A stretch of 36,434 bases of DNA. Source: CAYTAP01 sp964435775 (GTDB lineage Bacteria > Planctomycetota > Phycisphaerae > Tepidisphaerales > Tepidisphaeraceae). The notes below the pieces were generated by a model. It worked only from the letters and a program-made list of their open reading frames with translations. It was not told the origin of the DNA and made no database searches. Shown here one piece after another: positions 1 to 8,227 of this stretch. The DNA lies in the NCBI GenBank assembly GCA_964435775.1, contig CAYTAP010000024.1, positions 1 to 36,434 of the forward strand. The letters run 5' to 3'. How positions within the stretch are numbered: the first letter of the stretch is position 1; every line of letters starts with the position of its first letter. The translations under genes and the position numbers were made by a program.

Positions 1-459
1 CCAGTAATTGCGGGTCCAACCCCCGGTGGTGGGGTTATAGGTGGATTCGACCCCGTAGGAGCTCGGATGCGGATCGATCACCGTCGGGCAGGTGAAGATA
101 TTGGGCGGCGGCATGTACCCACCCATTGGATTTCCGAAGAACCTTTCGTTGCTAATACCAACGTACGGAAGCAGGGAATCCACCCAGATGGACAGATGTC
201 CGCCGCTGCCGACATTGGGATTGTCCACGGTAACCACGCAAGGCAGAGAGCCGCGGTTCTCGTTTGCATACATCTGCAGTGCGTTGCCGACCTGACGCAT
301 ATTGGAAGCGCATGCGACCATCTTGGCCTGCTCGCGGGCCCTGTTTATCGCCGGCAGAAGAATGGCGACAAGAATGCTGATGATTCCAATGACCACCAGC
401 AATTCCACAAGGGTAAAGCCCGTTTTTCTTGATTGTCGAGGCAAGCCTGGAGTCCACAT
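1..459 (-). CDS. Prepilin-type (type II secretion-like) pseudopilin, C-terminus off the window
   Basis: The frame is open from the ATG at 459 to the window edge, giving 153 residues with no stop, so the 3' end is missing. Residues 14-34 form a class III prepilin leader and hydrophobic helix: GFTLVELLVVIGIISILVAI follows a short basic N-terminus. This is the site normally cut by a prepilin peptidase between G and F, with E at +5. The helix is followed by the amphipathic stretch typical of planctomycete pseudopilins (NRAREQAKMVACASNMRQ) and a soluble domain. A GGAG lies 10 bases before the ATG. These proteins are exported and built into pseudopilus-like fibres, but the function of this one is unknown. 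The palindrome at 551-567 lies 92 bp upstream and may be its operator. The family is clear; the specific role is not. Confidence 0.85.
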   Translation of the reverse strand, partial: MWTPGLPRQSRKTGFTLVELLVVIGIISILVAILLPAINRAREQAKMVACASNMRQVGNALQMYANENRGSLPCVVTVDNPNVGSGGHLSIWVDSLLPYVGISNERFFGNPMGGYMPPPNIFTCPTVIDPHPSSYGVESTYNPTTGGWTRNYW

Positions 460-550
460 CGGAACGATCTCCGGTATTCTTCCAACCGCCCGGCCGAAAA
501 GCCGACAAGGTGCATGTTACAGGAAACGCCCGACGGCGAACTATCATATT

Positions 551-567
551 GCGTTATTCTTTTACGC
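551..567. promoter_or_regulatory. Operator-like 17-bp palindrome, copy 1
   Basis: GCGTTATTCTTTTACGC has GCGT/ACGC arms and matches the copy at 3005-3021 in 15 of 17 positions. It overlaps the stop codon of the oxidoreductase gene and lies upstream of the pseudopilin gene. It is a candidate binding site for the XylR-like regulator encoded at 3024. That link is inferred from location and repetition only. Confidence 0.45.
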
Positions 568-1755
568 TATCGCGCAAGAGAATTGTCGCGGCGCCGGGGA
601 GCTCAGTTTGACCACGCGCCCTTCGTGACGACTGATCATCGCCGCCTGCGTGATCTCCGCCGCCCGCAGCCCGTCCTCCGCAGTCGCCAACCGGCATGGA
701 CGCCCGTTGAGAATACATTCCGCAAAGTGATCCACCGCGTGAAGCCAGCCCTTGTCCATCATGTAGTTGATGTGCGGGGCGTGATGATCCAGGTCTTCCT
801 GCAGTCTTCGACGCTCATCCGCATGCTCACCGGATGCCCGCAGCCTCTCCAGCCGCTGCGTCTTTTCGTAATAAATCCGACGCAGTTGCCGCATCGCATC
901 GGCCCCGCATTTCTTGAACAGCTCCACATGCGTGGTGTCCCGATCCGGATGCGAATGTCCGGCGAAGCGGTAGGTCTGCAGGCAATCGTCCAGGCCAAAG
1001 GTTAGCAATTCCACATAATCTTCCACGCGCAATGCCCCGAGGCCGACCACCACCTCCAGCGTCTCCTTGGGCATGTCGTAGGTGACATAGCCGCTGGACA
1101 TGATCGTGGCGACCGCTCCGTTGGCGAACTGCAGCAGGAGCGAATCATCGTCATCGCGCGCGGCCATGCAGCAGATGCTCGTCACATCCGAGCCGACCAG
1201 ATACCTCAACAGATCAAAGACATGACAGACTTCGTGAACGATGCGCGTTCCCGGCAACGCCCCAAACGCCTTGCCCCAGATGTAGTAGGCATCGGAGATG
1301 CGGTAGTGGATATTTCTGGCTCCGCCATGGGTGTCGATGAGGCGTTTGGCCTCCTGATAGGCCGGCGCCATGCGGCGGTTGAATCCAACGACAAGCTGCC
1401 TTTCGCTCTCCTCCTGAGCCATCATCAACTCAAGACATTCATCCGCGGTCTCAGCCAGCGGCTTCTCCACATAGACGTGCTTGCCGGCCCGCAGCGCTTC
1501 GATCGCCAGGGGCACATGGGCTTCGGCCCGCGTCGCGATCAAGACCGCCTGGATTTCCGGGTCGGCCAGAACTTCCCTGTGCCTCTGTGTCCCATGCGGA
1601 ATATGATGCCGTGTCTGCGCATCCCGGATCAGCTCCGCGTTCAAGTCACAGACGGTCTTGAGCTGAATATGGGGAGCCTTCGTCAGGTTGGGCAGGTGTT
1701 GGCTGCGGCTGATGCCGCCGGCGCCAATCAAGCCAAATACGATGCGGTCGTTCAT
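562..1755 (-). CDS. Gfo/Idh/MocA family NAD(P)-dependent oxidoreductase
   Basis: A 397-residue protein. The N-terminal Rossmann fold starts with GLIGAGGIS (residues 8-16), and the family signature EKP is at 97-99 in a YVEKPLAET context. The C-terminal part is the alpha/beta dimerisation domain of this family. It carries a charged helical insertion near residues 290-335, rich in Arg/Glu and absent from short family members. Such enzymes oxidise or reduce sugars, inositols or cyclitols with NAD(P); the substrate cannot be read from the sequence. The frame extends upstream to a GTG at 1842, but the family start is the ATG at 1755, and the added residues do not resemble a Rossmann N-terminus. The ribosome binding site is weak at both starts. 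It lies among a regulator, a hydrolase and secreted proteins, which suggests carbohydrate breakdown. Confidence 0.85.
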   Translation of the reverse strand: MNDRIVFGLIGAGGISRSQHLPNLTKAPHIQLKTVCDLNAELIRDAQTRHHIPHGTQRHREVLADPEIQAVLIATRAEAHVPLAIEALRAGKHVYVEKPLAETADECLELMMAQEESERQLVVGFNRRMAPAYQEAKRLIDTHGGARNIHYRISDAYYIWGKAFGALPGTRIVHEVCHVFDLLRYLVGSDVTSICCMAARDDDDSLLLQFANGAVATIMSSGYVTYDMPKETLEVVVGLGALRVEDYVELLTFGLDDCLQTYRFAGHSHPDRDTTHVELFKKCGADAMRQLRRIYYEKTQRLERLRASGEHADERRRLQEDLDHHAPHINYMMDKGWLHAVDHFAECILNGRPCRLATAEDGLRAAEITQAAMISRHEGRVVKLSSPAPRQFSCAIA

Positions 1756-1970
1756 GATGGTCAATGTGATTGAAGGTGTCGTTGGAAATTGGAACGCATG
1801 TCCCGCCGCGAAGAGCATGTTCAAGGCATCGGCGGCCTTCACAACGGCGAAGGTGGACCCGTGAAAGTGAACGGAGGAAGGGAAATATTTCCACTTCCTC
1901 CGCGCGCCATCACGCCCTGTGATTGCATTGACAACCGCGGTGCATCAAATCCCCGCATCAAAGGAGCATC

Positions 1971-2897
1971 TCATGTGGTGCGCCGGCGCCTGAGCGCTGT
2001 CAGGCCGCCCAGTGTCAGCAGCGCCACACACGATGCCGGTTCGGGAACCATCGCGACGCGGAAACCCACGCTGCTGAATTCGCTACCCAATGAATTGGCA
2101 TTGGCATAGTTGCTCCGGTTAAGGTCGCCTGCACCTGAACCGAAAGCGCCGCCGAGCGTACCGCGATTGGCGCCACCCGTCTCAACCCACTCCCATGCAT
2201 TGCCATTCTGGTCAAACGTGCCGTAATGATTGGGGGTATTCGTATAGCTGCCCACATTGTAATACCCCCCGGACTGCCCGAAGGCATTGACGTTGTTCCC
2301 TGTGCCTGGAGGGTTGGAGAATGTCGGCGTCGTATTGCTTTGAGTGGCATAGTCGTAGTAGGAACTGCTGCCATCGTAATAAGCCGCCTTGTACCACTCA
2401 TCCAGGCTCGGCAGAAAGACCGTCGCGGTGACGGACCGGGCGATGGATGCATCCGCCACAGACATATCATAAGTGCCGGTTTCAGTGCTGCCGGCGCCCT
2501 GGCCATTGTTCAGCCAGTTGGTAAACCGTGCTGCGTCTTTCCAACTGACATAAACCACGGGCTTGTCACCCATATTGGCCTTTACAGCATAGGTGTAACT
2601 GCCGGGCGACCCGCTTTGGGTGATGCCTCCCAGGGAATTGCTGCCCATATTGGAATTGTAAAGCCCGTTTGGATTGGACGCCGCCACGGCGTTGAGGAAC
2701 TCGGCGTATTGAGTATTAGTCACCTCATACTTGCTGATCTCGAAGTTATACGCCACTGCGCCTTTGCCGTTGGTATCCGCCGAATTATTGGCGTTGCCAA
2801 CCGGCGTCCAGTCCATGACCACGGTGGCGGAAGCCGACATCGATGAAATGAGCAGGCCCATCGGTATCGCTGCGGTTACAATTGCCGATCGCCACAT
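1971..2897 (-). CDS. Secreted FGE-sulfatase-fold protein with PEP-CTERM anchor
   Basis: A 308-residue protein. A signal peptide occupies about residues 1-24 and ends near SASA. The middle is a formylglycine-generating-enzyme-like (SUMF1/EgtB/PvdO) domain, with family landmarks such as ISKYEVTNTQYAEFLNA, VYVSWKDAARFTNWL, LPSLDEWYKAAYYDG, GNAWEWVE and the terminal GFRVA. The C-terminus is a PEP-CTERM sorting signal: VPEPA, a hydrophobic helix, then RRRR. It should be exported and processed by an exosortase-type system. The paired cysteines used by true formylglycine-generating enzymes are absent; the only Cys seen in the mature part is in the sorting signal. A structural or binding role is therefore more likely than catalysis. 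A GGGAG sits 9 bases before the ATG at 2897, which decides the start over the longer open frame. Confidence 0.88.
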   Translation of the reverse strand: MWRSAIVTAAIPMGLLISSMSASATVVMDWTPVGNANNSADTNGKGAVAYNFEISKYEVTNTQYAEFLNAVAASNPNGLYNSNMGSNSLGGITQSGSPGSYTYAVKANMGDKPVVYVSWKDAARFTNWLNNGQGAGSTETGTYDMSVADASIARSVTATVFLPSLDEWYKAAYYDGSSSYYDYATQSNTTPTFSNPPGTGNNVNAFGQSGGYYNVGSYTNTPNHYGTFDQNGNAWEWVETGGANRGTLGGAFGSGAGDLNRSNYANANSLGSEFSSVGFRVAMVPEPASCVALLTLGGLTALRRRRTT

Positions 2898-3004
2898 AAG
2901 TATTTTCTCCCGAAAAAAGTGTATGATGCACACGAACCCACTCGGGCACCCAGACGACTGTGCGGGAAATATACACTGAGGTGAAGTGACCGGTGTACGT
3001 TTTG

Positions 3005-3021
3005 GCGTTTTTATTTTACGC
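3005..3021. promoter_or_regulatory. Operator-like 17-bp palindrome, copy 2
   Basis: GCGTTTTTATTTTACGC has the same arms as the copy at 551-567 and differs at two central positions. It ends two bases before the first ATG of the XylR-like regulator and lies between that gene and the divergent PEP-CTERM gene. This is a natural place for autoregulation and co-regulation. Function is inferred. Confidence 0.5.
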
Positions 3022-3023
3022 TT

Positions 3024-4268
3024 ATGCGCATGAAGAAAAGCTCGATGCCTGGTACTCGGCGCATCGCCGGCGGTCCGGCCGCAACCTCGGCACGCGCCAC
3101 GCGCATCCTGGTGGCCATCGATACCACGGCCGCGTATCAGCGGCGGATGCTGCGGGGGATCATCACGTTTGTCCGCGAGAATCACCTGCCTTGGGAGTTT
3201 CTGTTTAACCATCGCCCGGAGCCGTTGAACTTCAAGCTGCGCATTCATCGTCAGATCGACGGCATCCTGTTGCACGACGCATTTTCGCCGACGTTGCCGG
3301 CCACGTCGATACGACTGTTGAGGAAGGCATCTGTTCCGGTTGTTTTGATCGAGTGTCAGAGCAGGCATTTCCCCATGGTTCTTTCCGACAGCGTGGCCAT
3401 CGGCCGGATGGCTTGTGAGTATTTCAAGAACAAGGGGTTTCAAAACTATGCATATTTCGAGCGCTCCGGTTTCTGGGTGTTCGACGAGCGACGCCAGGCA
3501 TTTGAGGCGGCGGTCCTGGGTGGACAACGGCGCCTGCATCGACCACCGCCGCCACTGATGGATTTTTCCCGCCCTCCGGCGGCCATCGAGATGGAACTGG
3601 GGCAGTGGTTGGCGACCTTGCCCAAGCCGCTGGGGTTATTCGTCGGCGCGATCATGCCCGCGCGTCAGGCCGTCTCCGCCTGCCGTCAGCAGGGAATCAT
3701 TGTTCCCGACGAGGTCGCGATCCTTGGGGTGGGTCATGACGAAATTGACTGCGAGCTGATCACGCCTCCGTTGTCGGCAATTGACCAGGGCATGCAGGTG
3801 GCCGGATATGAGGCCGCCTCGCTGCTGCAAAAGCTTCTCCGTGGCCAGTCACCGCCGCCAACGACAACGCTCGTTCCTCCAGTCGCGGTGGTGGAGCGGC
3901 AATCCACCGATGTGCTGGCGGTTGATGACCCCAACGTGCGGCAGGCCGTTCGATGGATTCGTGACCACGCGCTGGCCGGGGAGGGCATCTCCGAGATGCT
4001 CCGGCAGATTCCGGTTGGACGTCGACGTCTGGAGATGGCGTTTCGCCAACATCTGGGACGCAGCATTCATGACGAAATCCTTCGCGTCCGCGTGGAGAAT
4101 GCCAAGTATCTCTTGCGGAACAGCCGGATGTCCATGCCGCTGATCGCGGCCCGCTGCGGCTTCAATTATTGCTCACGATTGATTGAAGCGTTCAAGCGAC
4201 TTACCGGCACGACACCGGCGCGATTTCGCATCCAATCCGGTCGCGGAATCAGGACGGGCTCGCAATAG
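3024..4268 (+). CDS. XylR-like AraC-family transcriptional regulator with periplasmic-binding-protein-like sensor
   Basis: A 414-residue protein. Residues from about 26 to 295 resemble the LacI/GalR-type sugar-binding sensor, from RILVAIDTTAAYQRRMLRGI onward and including a DEVAILGVGHDE segment. The last hundred residues (about 305-408) form the AraC double helix-turn-helix, with IAARCGFNYCSRLIEAFKRLTGTTPARFR as the second helix-turn-helix and signature. This architecture matches the XylR group, cytoplasmic regulators that sense sugars. It is divergent from the PEP-CTERM gene and is followed by the hydrolase at 4486. There is no clear Shine-Dalgarno at the ATG at 3024; ATGs at 3030 and 3045 are alternatives, and the sensor starts only near residue 27. 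It probably controls the neighbouring genes through the palindromes at 551 and 3005. The ligand is unknown. Confidence 0.88.
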   Translation: MRMKKSSMPGTRRIAGGPAATSARATRILVAIDTTAAYQRRMLRGIITFVRENHLPWEFLFNHRPEPLNFKLRIHRQIDGILLHDAFSPTLPATSIRLLRKASVPVVLIECQSRHFPMVLSDSVAIGRMACEYFKNKGFQNYAYFERSGFWVFDERRQAFEAAVLGGQRRLHRPPPPLMDFSRPPAAIEMELGQWLATLPKPLGLFVGAIMPARQAVSACRQQGIIVPDEVAILGVGHDEIDCELITPPLSAIDQGMQVAGYEAASLLQKLLRGQSPPPTTTLVPPVAVVERQSTDVLAVDDPNVRQAVRWIRDHALAGEGISEMLRQIPVGRRRLEMAFRQHLGRSIHDEILRVRVENAKYLLRNSRMSMPLIAARCGFNYCSRLIEAFKRLTGTTPARFRIQSGRGIRTGSQ

Positions 4269-4368
4269 TTACCGGGGGTCGCTGAATACCAGTCGGTTGA
4301 TAGCGGCGTGCGCGAGTTTCATCTACAGGAACATCCCCAGCCGGTCACGCTCGTTTTGGCTCATCGTC

Positions 4369-4386
4369 AGTGTCCTCATGGGGACA
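4369..4386. promoter_or_regulatory. Short inverted repeat in the hydrolase upstream region
   Basis: GTGTCC and GGACAC flank a six-base centre about 100 bp before the hydrolase gene. It could be an operator or a small hairpin. A loose promoter (TTGCAA ... TAAGCT) may lie around 4425-4452. Both readings are weak. Confidence 0.2.
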
Positions 4387-4463
4387 CGTCTACTTGAGTT
4401 CCCACAACTATGGCATGACAGTTCTTGCAATTGGGTTTACCCGCATTAAGCTTCGATCAACAG

Positions 4464-4483
4464 GCGTAAAAGAGAGATTCCGC
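4464..4483. promoter_or_regulatory. Half-site of the operator-like palindrome before the hydrolase gene
   Basis: GCGTAAAAGA is identical to the first 10 bases of the reverse complement of copy 1 (551-567) and is followed by a poorer right half ending CCGC. It lies directly before the hydrolase ATG at 4486, so a bound protein would block initiation. It is weaker evidence than the two full palindromes. Confidence 0.3.
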
Positions 4484-4485
4484 AT

Positions 4486-5532
4486 ATGCATCGTAATCTG
4501 TCGACTCACGACCACTTCCAGTTTCTGGCCGCCAACCATCGCCCCAGATTTCGCTTTGCAGGTAACGATCAGCCCACATGGCGCGCCTGGCGCGAGCAGC
4601 TTCATCCGGCCGTAGTCGCCTCCCTGGGCGCCGTGCCGCCATCGGCGCCGTTGAATCCGGAGGTCATCGTCCGCTGGGAAGCCGACGGACTGATCAAGGA
4701 GAAGGTCATTTTTGACGTCGAGCCGGGACTCTCGGCCGAGGCATATGTTTTTCGGCCGGCAAAGGGGCAAGGGCCTTGGCCGGGGATTCTCTGTTGTCAC
4801 GGCCACGGTCCATTCGGCAAGGAATCCGTGATGGGCAACCGCGCGACGCGCGACATGGCGGCGACGATCGAGCAGCACAACTACGATTACGGGTTGCAGA
4901 TGGCCCAGGCCGGGTTTGTCACCATCGCCATCGACTGGCGCGGTTTCGGCGACCGCGACGACCGGCGCAAACCCCACTTCCGCGACGTGACCTACGGCAA
5001 TCGCGACCAGTGCGATCTCCACCAGATTCGCGCACAAATCCTTGGCCGTTCGATGCTGGGGTGCAATATCCACGATGGCAGGCGCGCTCTGGATTACCTT
5101 GCCCAATTGCCATACGTCAAAGCTGATCGTCTGGGCGTCATGGGCTTAAGTCTCGGTGGGACCATGACCACCTGGATGTCGATCTGCGACCCGCGCATCA
5201 AGGCTGCGGACATCATCTGCTACAGCGACCGGTTCGCCGATTTCGCAATCCGCGACGTGAATTTCTGCGGCTTGCAGATCACCCAGGATCTCTACACGCT
5301 ATGCGATGTGCCCGACCTGCACGGGCTGATCGCGCCGCGCCCGCTGCTGGTGGAGATTGGTACCAATGATGGCTGTTTCCGTATCGAATCAGCGATGAGC
5401 TGCCATCGCGAGGTGGAGAAAATCTACCAAGCCGCCGGCGCCGCCGACAAACTGGAGCTGGACCTCTTCCAGGGCGGCCACGCCTGGGGCGGCAACAAGA
5501 GCGCCGATTTCTTCCGCAAGCATCTTTCGTAA
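4486..5532 (+). CDS. Alpha/beta hydrolase (acetyl-xylan-esterase/dienelactone-hydrolase-like)
   Basis: A 348-residue protein with the alpha/beta hydrolase fold. HGHG (105-108) is the oxyanion region. The nucleophile is Ser222 in GLSLGG, the likely acid is Asp295 in IGTNDG, and the base is His332 in GGHAWGG. There is no signal peptide, so it should act in the cytoplasm. This long form, with an N-terminal region before the core, is common in planctomycetes and related bacteria and is usually called an acetyl-xylan-esterase-like or dienelactone-hydrolase-like protein. It probably removes ester groups from plant or algal carbohydrates, but the substrate cannot be told from the sequence. The upstream purine stretch AGAGAG serves as a weak ribosome binding site. 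It is on the same strand as the XylR-like regulator but 217 bp away, so it may have its own promoter. Confidence 0.85.
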   Translation: MHRNLSTHDHFQFLAANHRPRFRFAGNDQPTWRAWREQLHPAVVASLGAVPPSAPLNPEVIVRWEADGLIKEKVIFDVEPGLSAEAYVFRPAKGQGPWPGILCCHGHGPFGKESVMGNRATRDMAATIEQHNYDYGLQMAQAGFVTIAIDWRGFGDRDDRRKPHFRDVTYGNRDQCDLHQIRAQILGRSMLGCNIHDGRRALDYLAQLPYVKADRLGVMGLSLGGTMTTWMSICDPRIKAADIICYSDRFADFAIRDVNFCGLQITQDLYTLCDVPDLHGLIAPRPLLVEIGTNDGCFRIESAMSCHREVEKIYQAAGAADKLELDLFQGGHAWGGNKSADFFRKHLS

Positions 5533-5635
5533 GCACCGCTTGCCGATCATCCGCCTTGGCCACGCCATGCGACCATGCCAATGTCGCGAGCGCAATTGAT
5601 ATAACACCGGCGTTCCGCCAACTGAAGTTTTCCAT
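5279..5635 (-). pseudogene. 5' remnant of a secreted-protein gene facing the hydrolase
   Basis: The ATG at 5635 has a very good ribosome binding site: GGGAGGA at 5644-5650 with 8 bases spacing. The first residues form a plausible Sec signal peptide: MENFSWRN, a hydrophobic core AGVISIALATLAW, and a cleavage region ending AKA before DD. The frame then runs into the 3' end of the hydrolase gene on the other strand, where it becomes a low-complexity Arg/Pro-rich shadow and stops at 5279. Only about 45 codons look like real protein. The simplest reading is a gene that lost its body by deletion or rearrangement. A short secreted peptide is the alternative. No family is recognised. Confidence 0.35.
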
Positions 5636-5883
5636 CGTTACATTCCTCCCGTCGATCCGTATATTTGCATATGGCTGAATGCAATATGCAACGGCATGAC
5701 TGTTGCCATGCAAGTTTTCGGTCAGCACGGCAACTCAAGATTGTATCGACGCGAATCAAGCATGTGGGTTGATCGCCGACGAATCAGGCGACATCGGCCG
5801 CGCGATCATTTTCCTGGGCCACGCGAAGCGGCATCATGTCCATGCCTATGATCCCTCGAACCTAAACCGGAGACATCCATCGC
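5533..5883. other. Intergenic region, 351 bp
   Basis: Apart from the start of the remnant at 5635 and its ribosome binding site, no gene is seen. An AT-rich patch near 5660-5690 (TATATTTGCATATGG and nearby ATGCAATATGCAA) could hold the promoter of the remnant or of the AAA+ gene. Short near-palindromes around 5684-5710 were noted without a function. Confidence 0.4.
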
Positions 5884-7317
5884 ATGAACCATCCCCGCCC
5901 CGCCACCGTTGGCCAATTGAAGGAAAAAGGATATCAGCCCCTGAGCGTGAAGGAGGAGCTCCGTCGCAATGTCATTCGCAAGCTGCGCGATAAGGAGGAA
6001 TTATTTCCCGGCATCGTCGGATATCGGGACACGGTGATCCCGCAGATCGTCAACGGGATTCTGTCTCGCCACGACCTGCTGTTCCTGGGCCTGCGCGGGC
6101 AGGCCAAGACGCGCATCCTCCGCCTGCTCCCGCTGCTGCTCGACGAATGGATGCCCATCCTGAGTGGGGTGGAAATCAACGATGATCCGGTCGCGCCGAT
6201 GACGCGGACGGGCCAGCGAATCATCACCGAGCAAGGCGATGACGCCAAAATCGAATGGGTGCATCGATCCGATCGCTACCAGGAAAAGCTGGCGACGCCG
6301 GATGTGACGATCGCCGATCTGATTGGGGAAATTGATCTGGTCAAGCACGCCGAAGGCCGATACCTCTCCGACGAAGCCACGATGCACTACGGATTGATCC
6401 CGCGATCCAACCGCGGAATCTTCGCCATCAATGAATTGCCCGATCTCGCACCGCGCATCCAGGTGGGGTTGTTCAACGTGCTCGAAGAACGCGATGTGCA
6501 GATCCGGGGATATCCCATCCGATTGAACCTCGATGTCTGCCTGGTCTTCAGCGCCAATCCCGAGGACTACACCAATCGCGGGCGGATCGTCACGCCGCTC
6601 AAGGATCGCATCGGGTCGGTCATCCGCACGCACTATCCGGAAACCGCGATGGAGGGGATCGAGATTGCGAACGAAAACGCATGGCTGGATCGGGAGAACA
6701 GCGCCGCCCAGTCCGGAGTGAGTGTTGAAATGCCCCAGTTCATGCAGGTGGTGATTGAAGAGGTCGTTCGGCTGGCGCGGTCGAGCCCGCACGTCTCCCA
6801 GGCATCGGGCGTCTCCGTGCGGACGAGCATCGCCAACCTTGAAACCGTCACGAGCAACGCCGAACGCCGCGGCATCCTGACCGGCGAAACGCGCGTCATG
6901 CCACGGATCAGCGACCTTGGCTATGTCATCGCATCATGCCGGGGAAAAATCGAAATGACCCTGGCCGAGGAGGAGGGCGCGGAGGACAAGCTGATCCAGT
7001 CGCTCGTCGGCGAGGCGGTTAAAAGCGTATTCAATCAAATCGCCGACCCCGATGATTTCGATGCGATCACGGAGCAATTTCAAGGCAACCTCACATTCCC
7101 AGCCGGGGATGACTTGAGCGCCGCGGAGTTCGTCGCCAATCTCAAGGTTGTCAAAGGACTGCCGCAGGCGACGATGCGCCTGGCCAAGGGGCTTGGCCTT
7201 GATCCGGATGATCCAGCCGCCCTGGCCAGCGCGGGGGAGTTCCTGCTCGAAGGGCTGTACGTCAACAACCGCCTGAGCAAGTTCAATGCGAAGGGGAAGA
7301 CGTTTTTTAAGCGGTAG
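5884..7317 (+). CDS. MoxR/magnesium-chelatase-like AAA+ ATPase
   Basis: A 477-residue AAA+ ATPase related to the ChlI/BchI subunit of magnesium chelatase and to MoxR. The P-loop is GLRGQAKT at 69-76, with Ala where the classical motif has Gly before Lys-Thr. The Walker B/sensor region is near 180-240 and includes GIFAINELPDL and VCLVFSANPEDYTNRGRIVTPLKDRIG. The latter is the typical sensor 1/arginine-finger part. Such ATPases usually work with a von Willebrand A-domain protein to insert metals or remodel complexes. No such partner follows here; the next gene is convergent. The start fits the conserved N-terminus (QLKEKGYQPLSVKEELRRN), with a GGAG 11 bases upstream. The client is unknown. Confidence 0.85.
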   Translation: MNHPRPATVGQLKEKGYQPLSVKEELRRNVIRKLRDKEELFPGIVGYRDTVIPQIVNGILSRHDLLFLGLRGQAKTRILRLLPLLLDEWMPILSGVEINDDPVAPMTRTGQRIITEQGDDAKIEWVHRSDRYQEKLATPDVTIADLIGEIDLVKHAEGRYLSDEATMHYGLIPRSNRGIFAINELPDLAPRIQVGLFNVLEERDVQIRGYPIRLNLDVCLVFSANPEDYTNRGRIVTPLKDRIGSVIRTHYPETAMEGIEIANENAWLDRENSAAQSGVSVEMPQFMQVVIEEVVRLARSSPHVSQASGVSVRTSIANLETVTSNAERRGILTGETRVMPRISDLGYVIASCRGKIEMTLAEEEGAEDKLIQSLVGEAVKSVFNQIADPDDFDAITEQFQGNLTFPAGDDLSAAEFVANLKVVKGLPQATMRLAKGLGLDPDDPAALASAGEFLLEGLYVNNRLSKFNAKGKTFFKR

Positions 7318-7331
7318 TGGTCTGTTGTCAG

Positions 7332-7408
7332 TTGGCAGTGGGCAGTGGTCGAGAATAATCATCCAGCGTGCTACGGACTACGAACAACGGACAACGGACC
7401 ATGGACAA
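7332..7408. repeat. Short heptamer-type repeats between convergent genes
   Basis: GGCAGTGGGCAGTGG (from 7334) is about two units of the heptamer CAGTGGG. It is followed at 7371-7408 by an imperfect series of ACGGAC/ACAACGGAC units. It fills the space between the AAA+ gene and the convergent SDR gene. The same heptamer family makes a seven-unit array at 22445-22493. Confidence 0.6.
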
Positions 7409-8227
7409 TTACCTCTCACCCCCCGCACCCTCATTCACCTTCCCCAACTGCTTGCGATGCTTGGACATTGCCCAATCGGTCAACCCCGGCAGCATGATGC
7501 CGAGGTTGAGCAACCATCGCATTGGTCGGTTCGGCCAGACTTCGGGCTTTGGGTGCCGAATGCCGCGAATCATTTTGCACGCCACTTTTTCCGGTGACTG
7601 ATGGATTTCAACCGCGCTGCGTTTGGGAATGCGTTTACCGCTCAACCGCTCGGCCGTCGTGAAGAAATCCGTGTCCGTCCCGATGGGGTGAACGCTCGTC
7701 ACGGCGATGCCCCTGGGGCGCAGTTCCACGCGCATCGCTTCGGCGATGGAAAGCTGCGATGCTTTCGTTGCCGAATAGGCGCCAAAGTAGGGTAGCCCCC
7801 GCCGGGCGGCGGCGGATGAGACGATCATCACCTGTCCCCGCCATCCATCGCGCGGCGTCTGTTTCATCATGATCGGCACGGCCGCCCGGATGCAGTCGGT
7901 CGTGCCCAGCACGTTGGTGGCGAAGATATCGAGCATCTCCCGGCGCGTCATGTCATGGATGCGCCTCACCATGCCATAGCCGGCGTTGCAGACCAGCGTG
8001 TCGATCCGTCCGAAATGGTCGGCCGACCTTTGAATCAGCTCCGCGCAATCCTGTTGCCGCGAAACATCCGTCGCAATGACCAGATGCTTTCCGCCCAGCG
8101 CTTCATTCAACTCCTCAAGTCGATCCAGGCGCCGCGCCGTGAGCACCAGCTTCGCGCCTCGCGCAGACAGTTGCTCCGCCAGCGCCTTGCCGATTCCCGC
8201 CGACGCGCCGGTGATCACCACCACCAT
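7409..8227 (-). CDS. Short-chain dehydrogenase/reductase (SDR)
   Basis: A 272-residue classical SDR. The NAD(P)-binding motif is GASAGIGK at 7-14, NAG is at 81-83, the catalytic Ser is at about 137-138 and the YSATK active site has Tyr151 and Lys155. The C-terminal 60 residues, ending in a hydrophobic and basic segment, exceed the minimal family length and may touch the membrane. The frame extends upstream to about 8347, but the fold starts at the ATG at 8227 (MVVVITGAS). The ribosome binding site is poor there, so an upstream non-ATG start cannot be excluded. It is convergent with the AAA+ gene and divergent from the CYTH gene. The substrate is unknown. Confidence 0.85.
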   Translation of the reverse strand: MVVVITGASAGIGKALAEQLSARGAKLVLTARRLDRLEELNEALGGKHLVIATDVSRQQDCAELIQRSADHFGRIDTLVCNAGYGMVRRIHDMTRREMLDIFATNVLGTTDCIRAAVPIMMKQTPRDGWRGQVMIVSSAAARRGLPYFGAYSATKASQLSIAEAMRVELRPRGIAVTSVHPIGTDTDFFTTAERLSGKRIPKRSAVEIHQSPEKVACKMIRGIRHPKPEVWPNRPMRWLLNLGIMLPGLTDWAMSKHRKQLGKVNEGAGGER

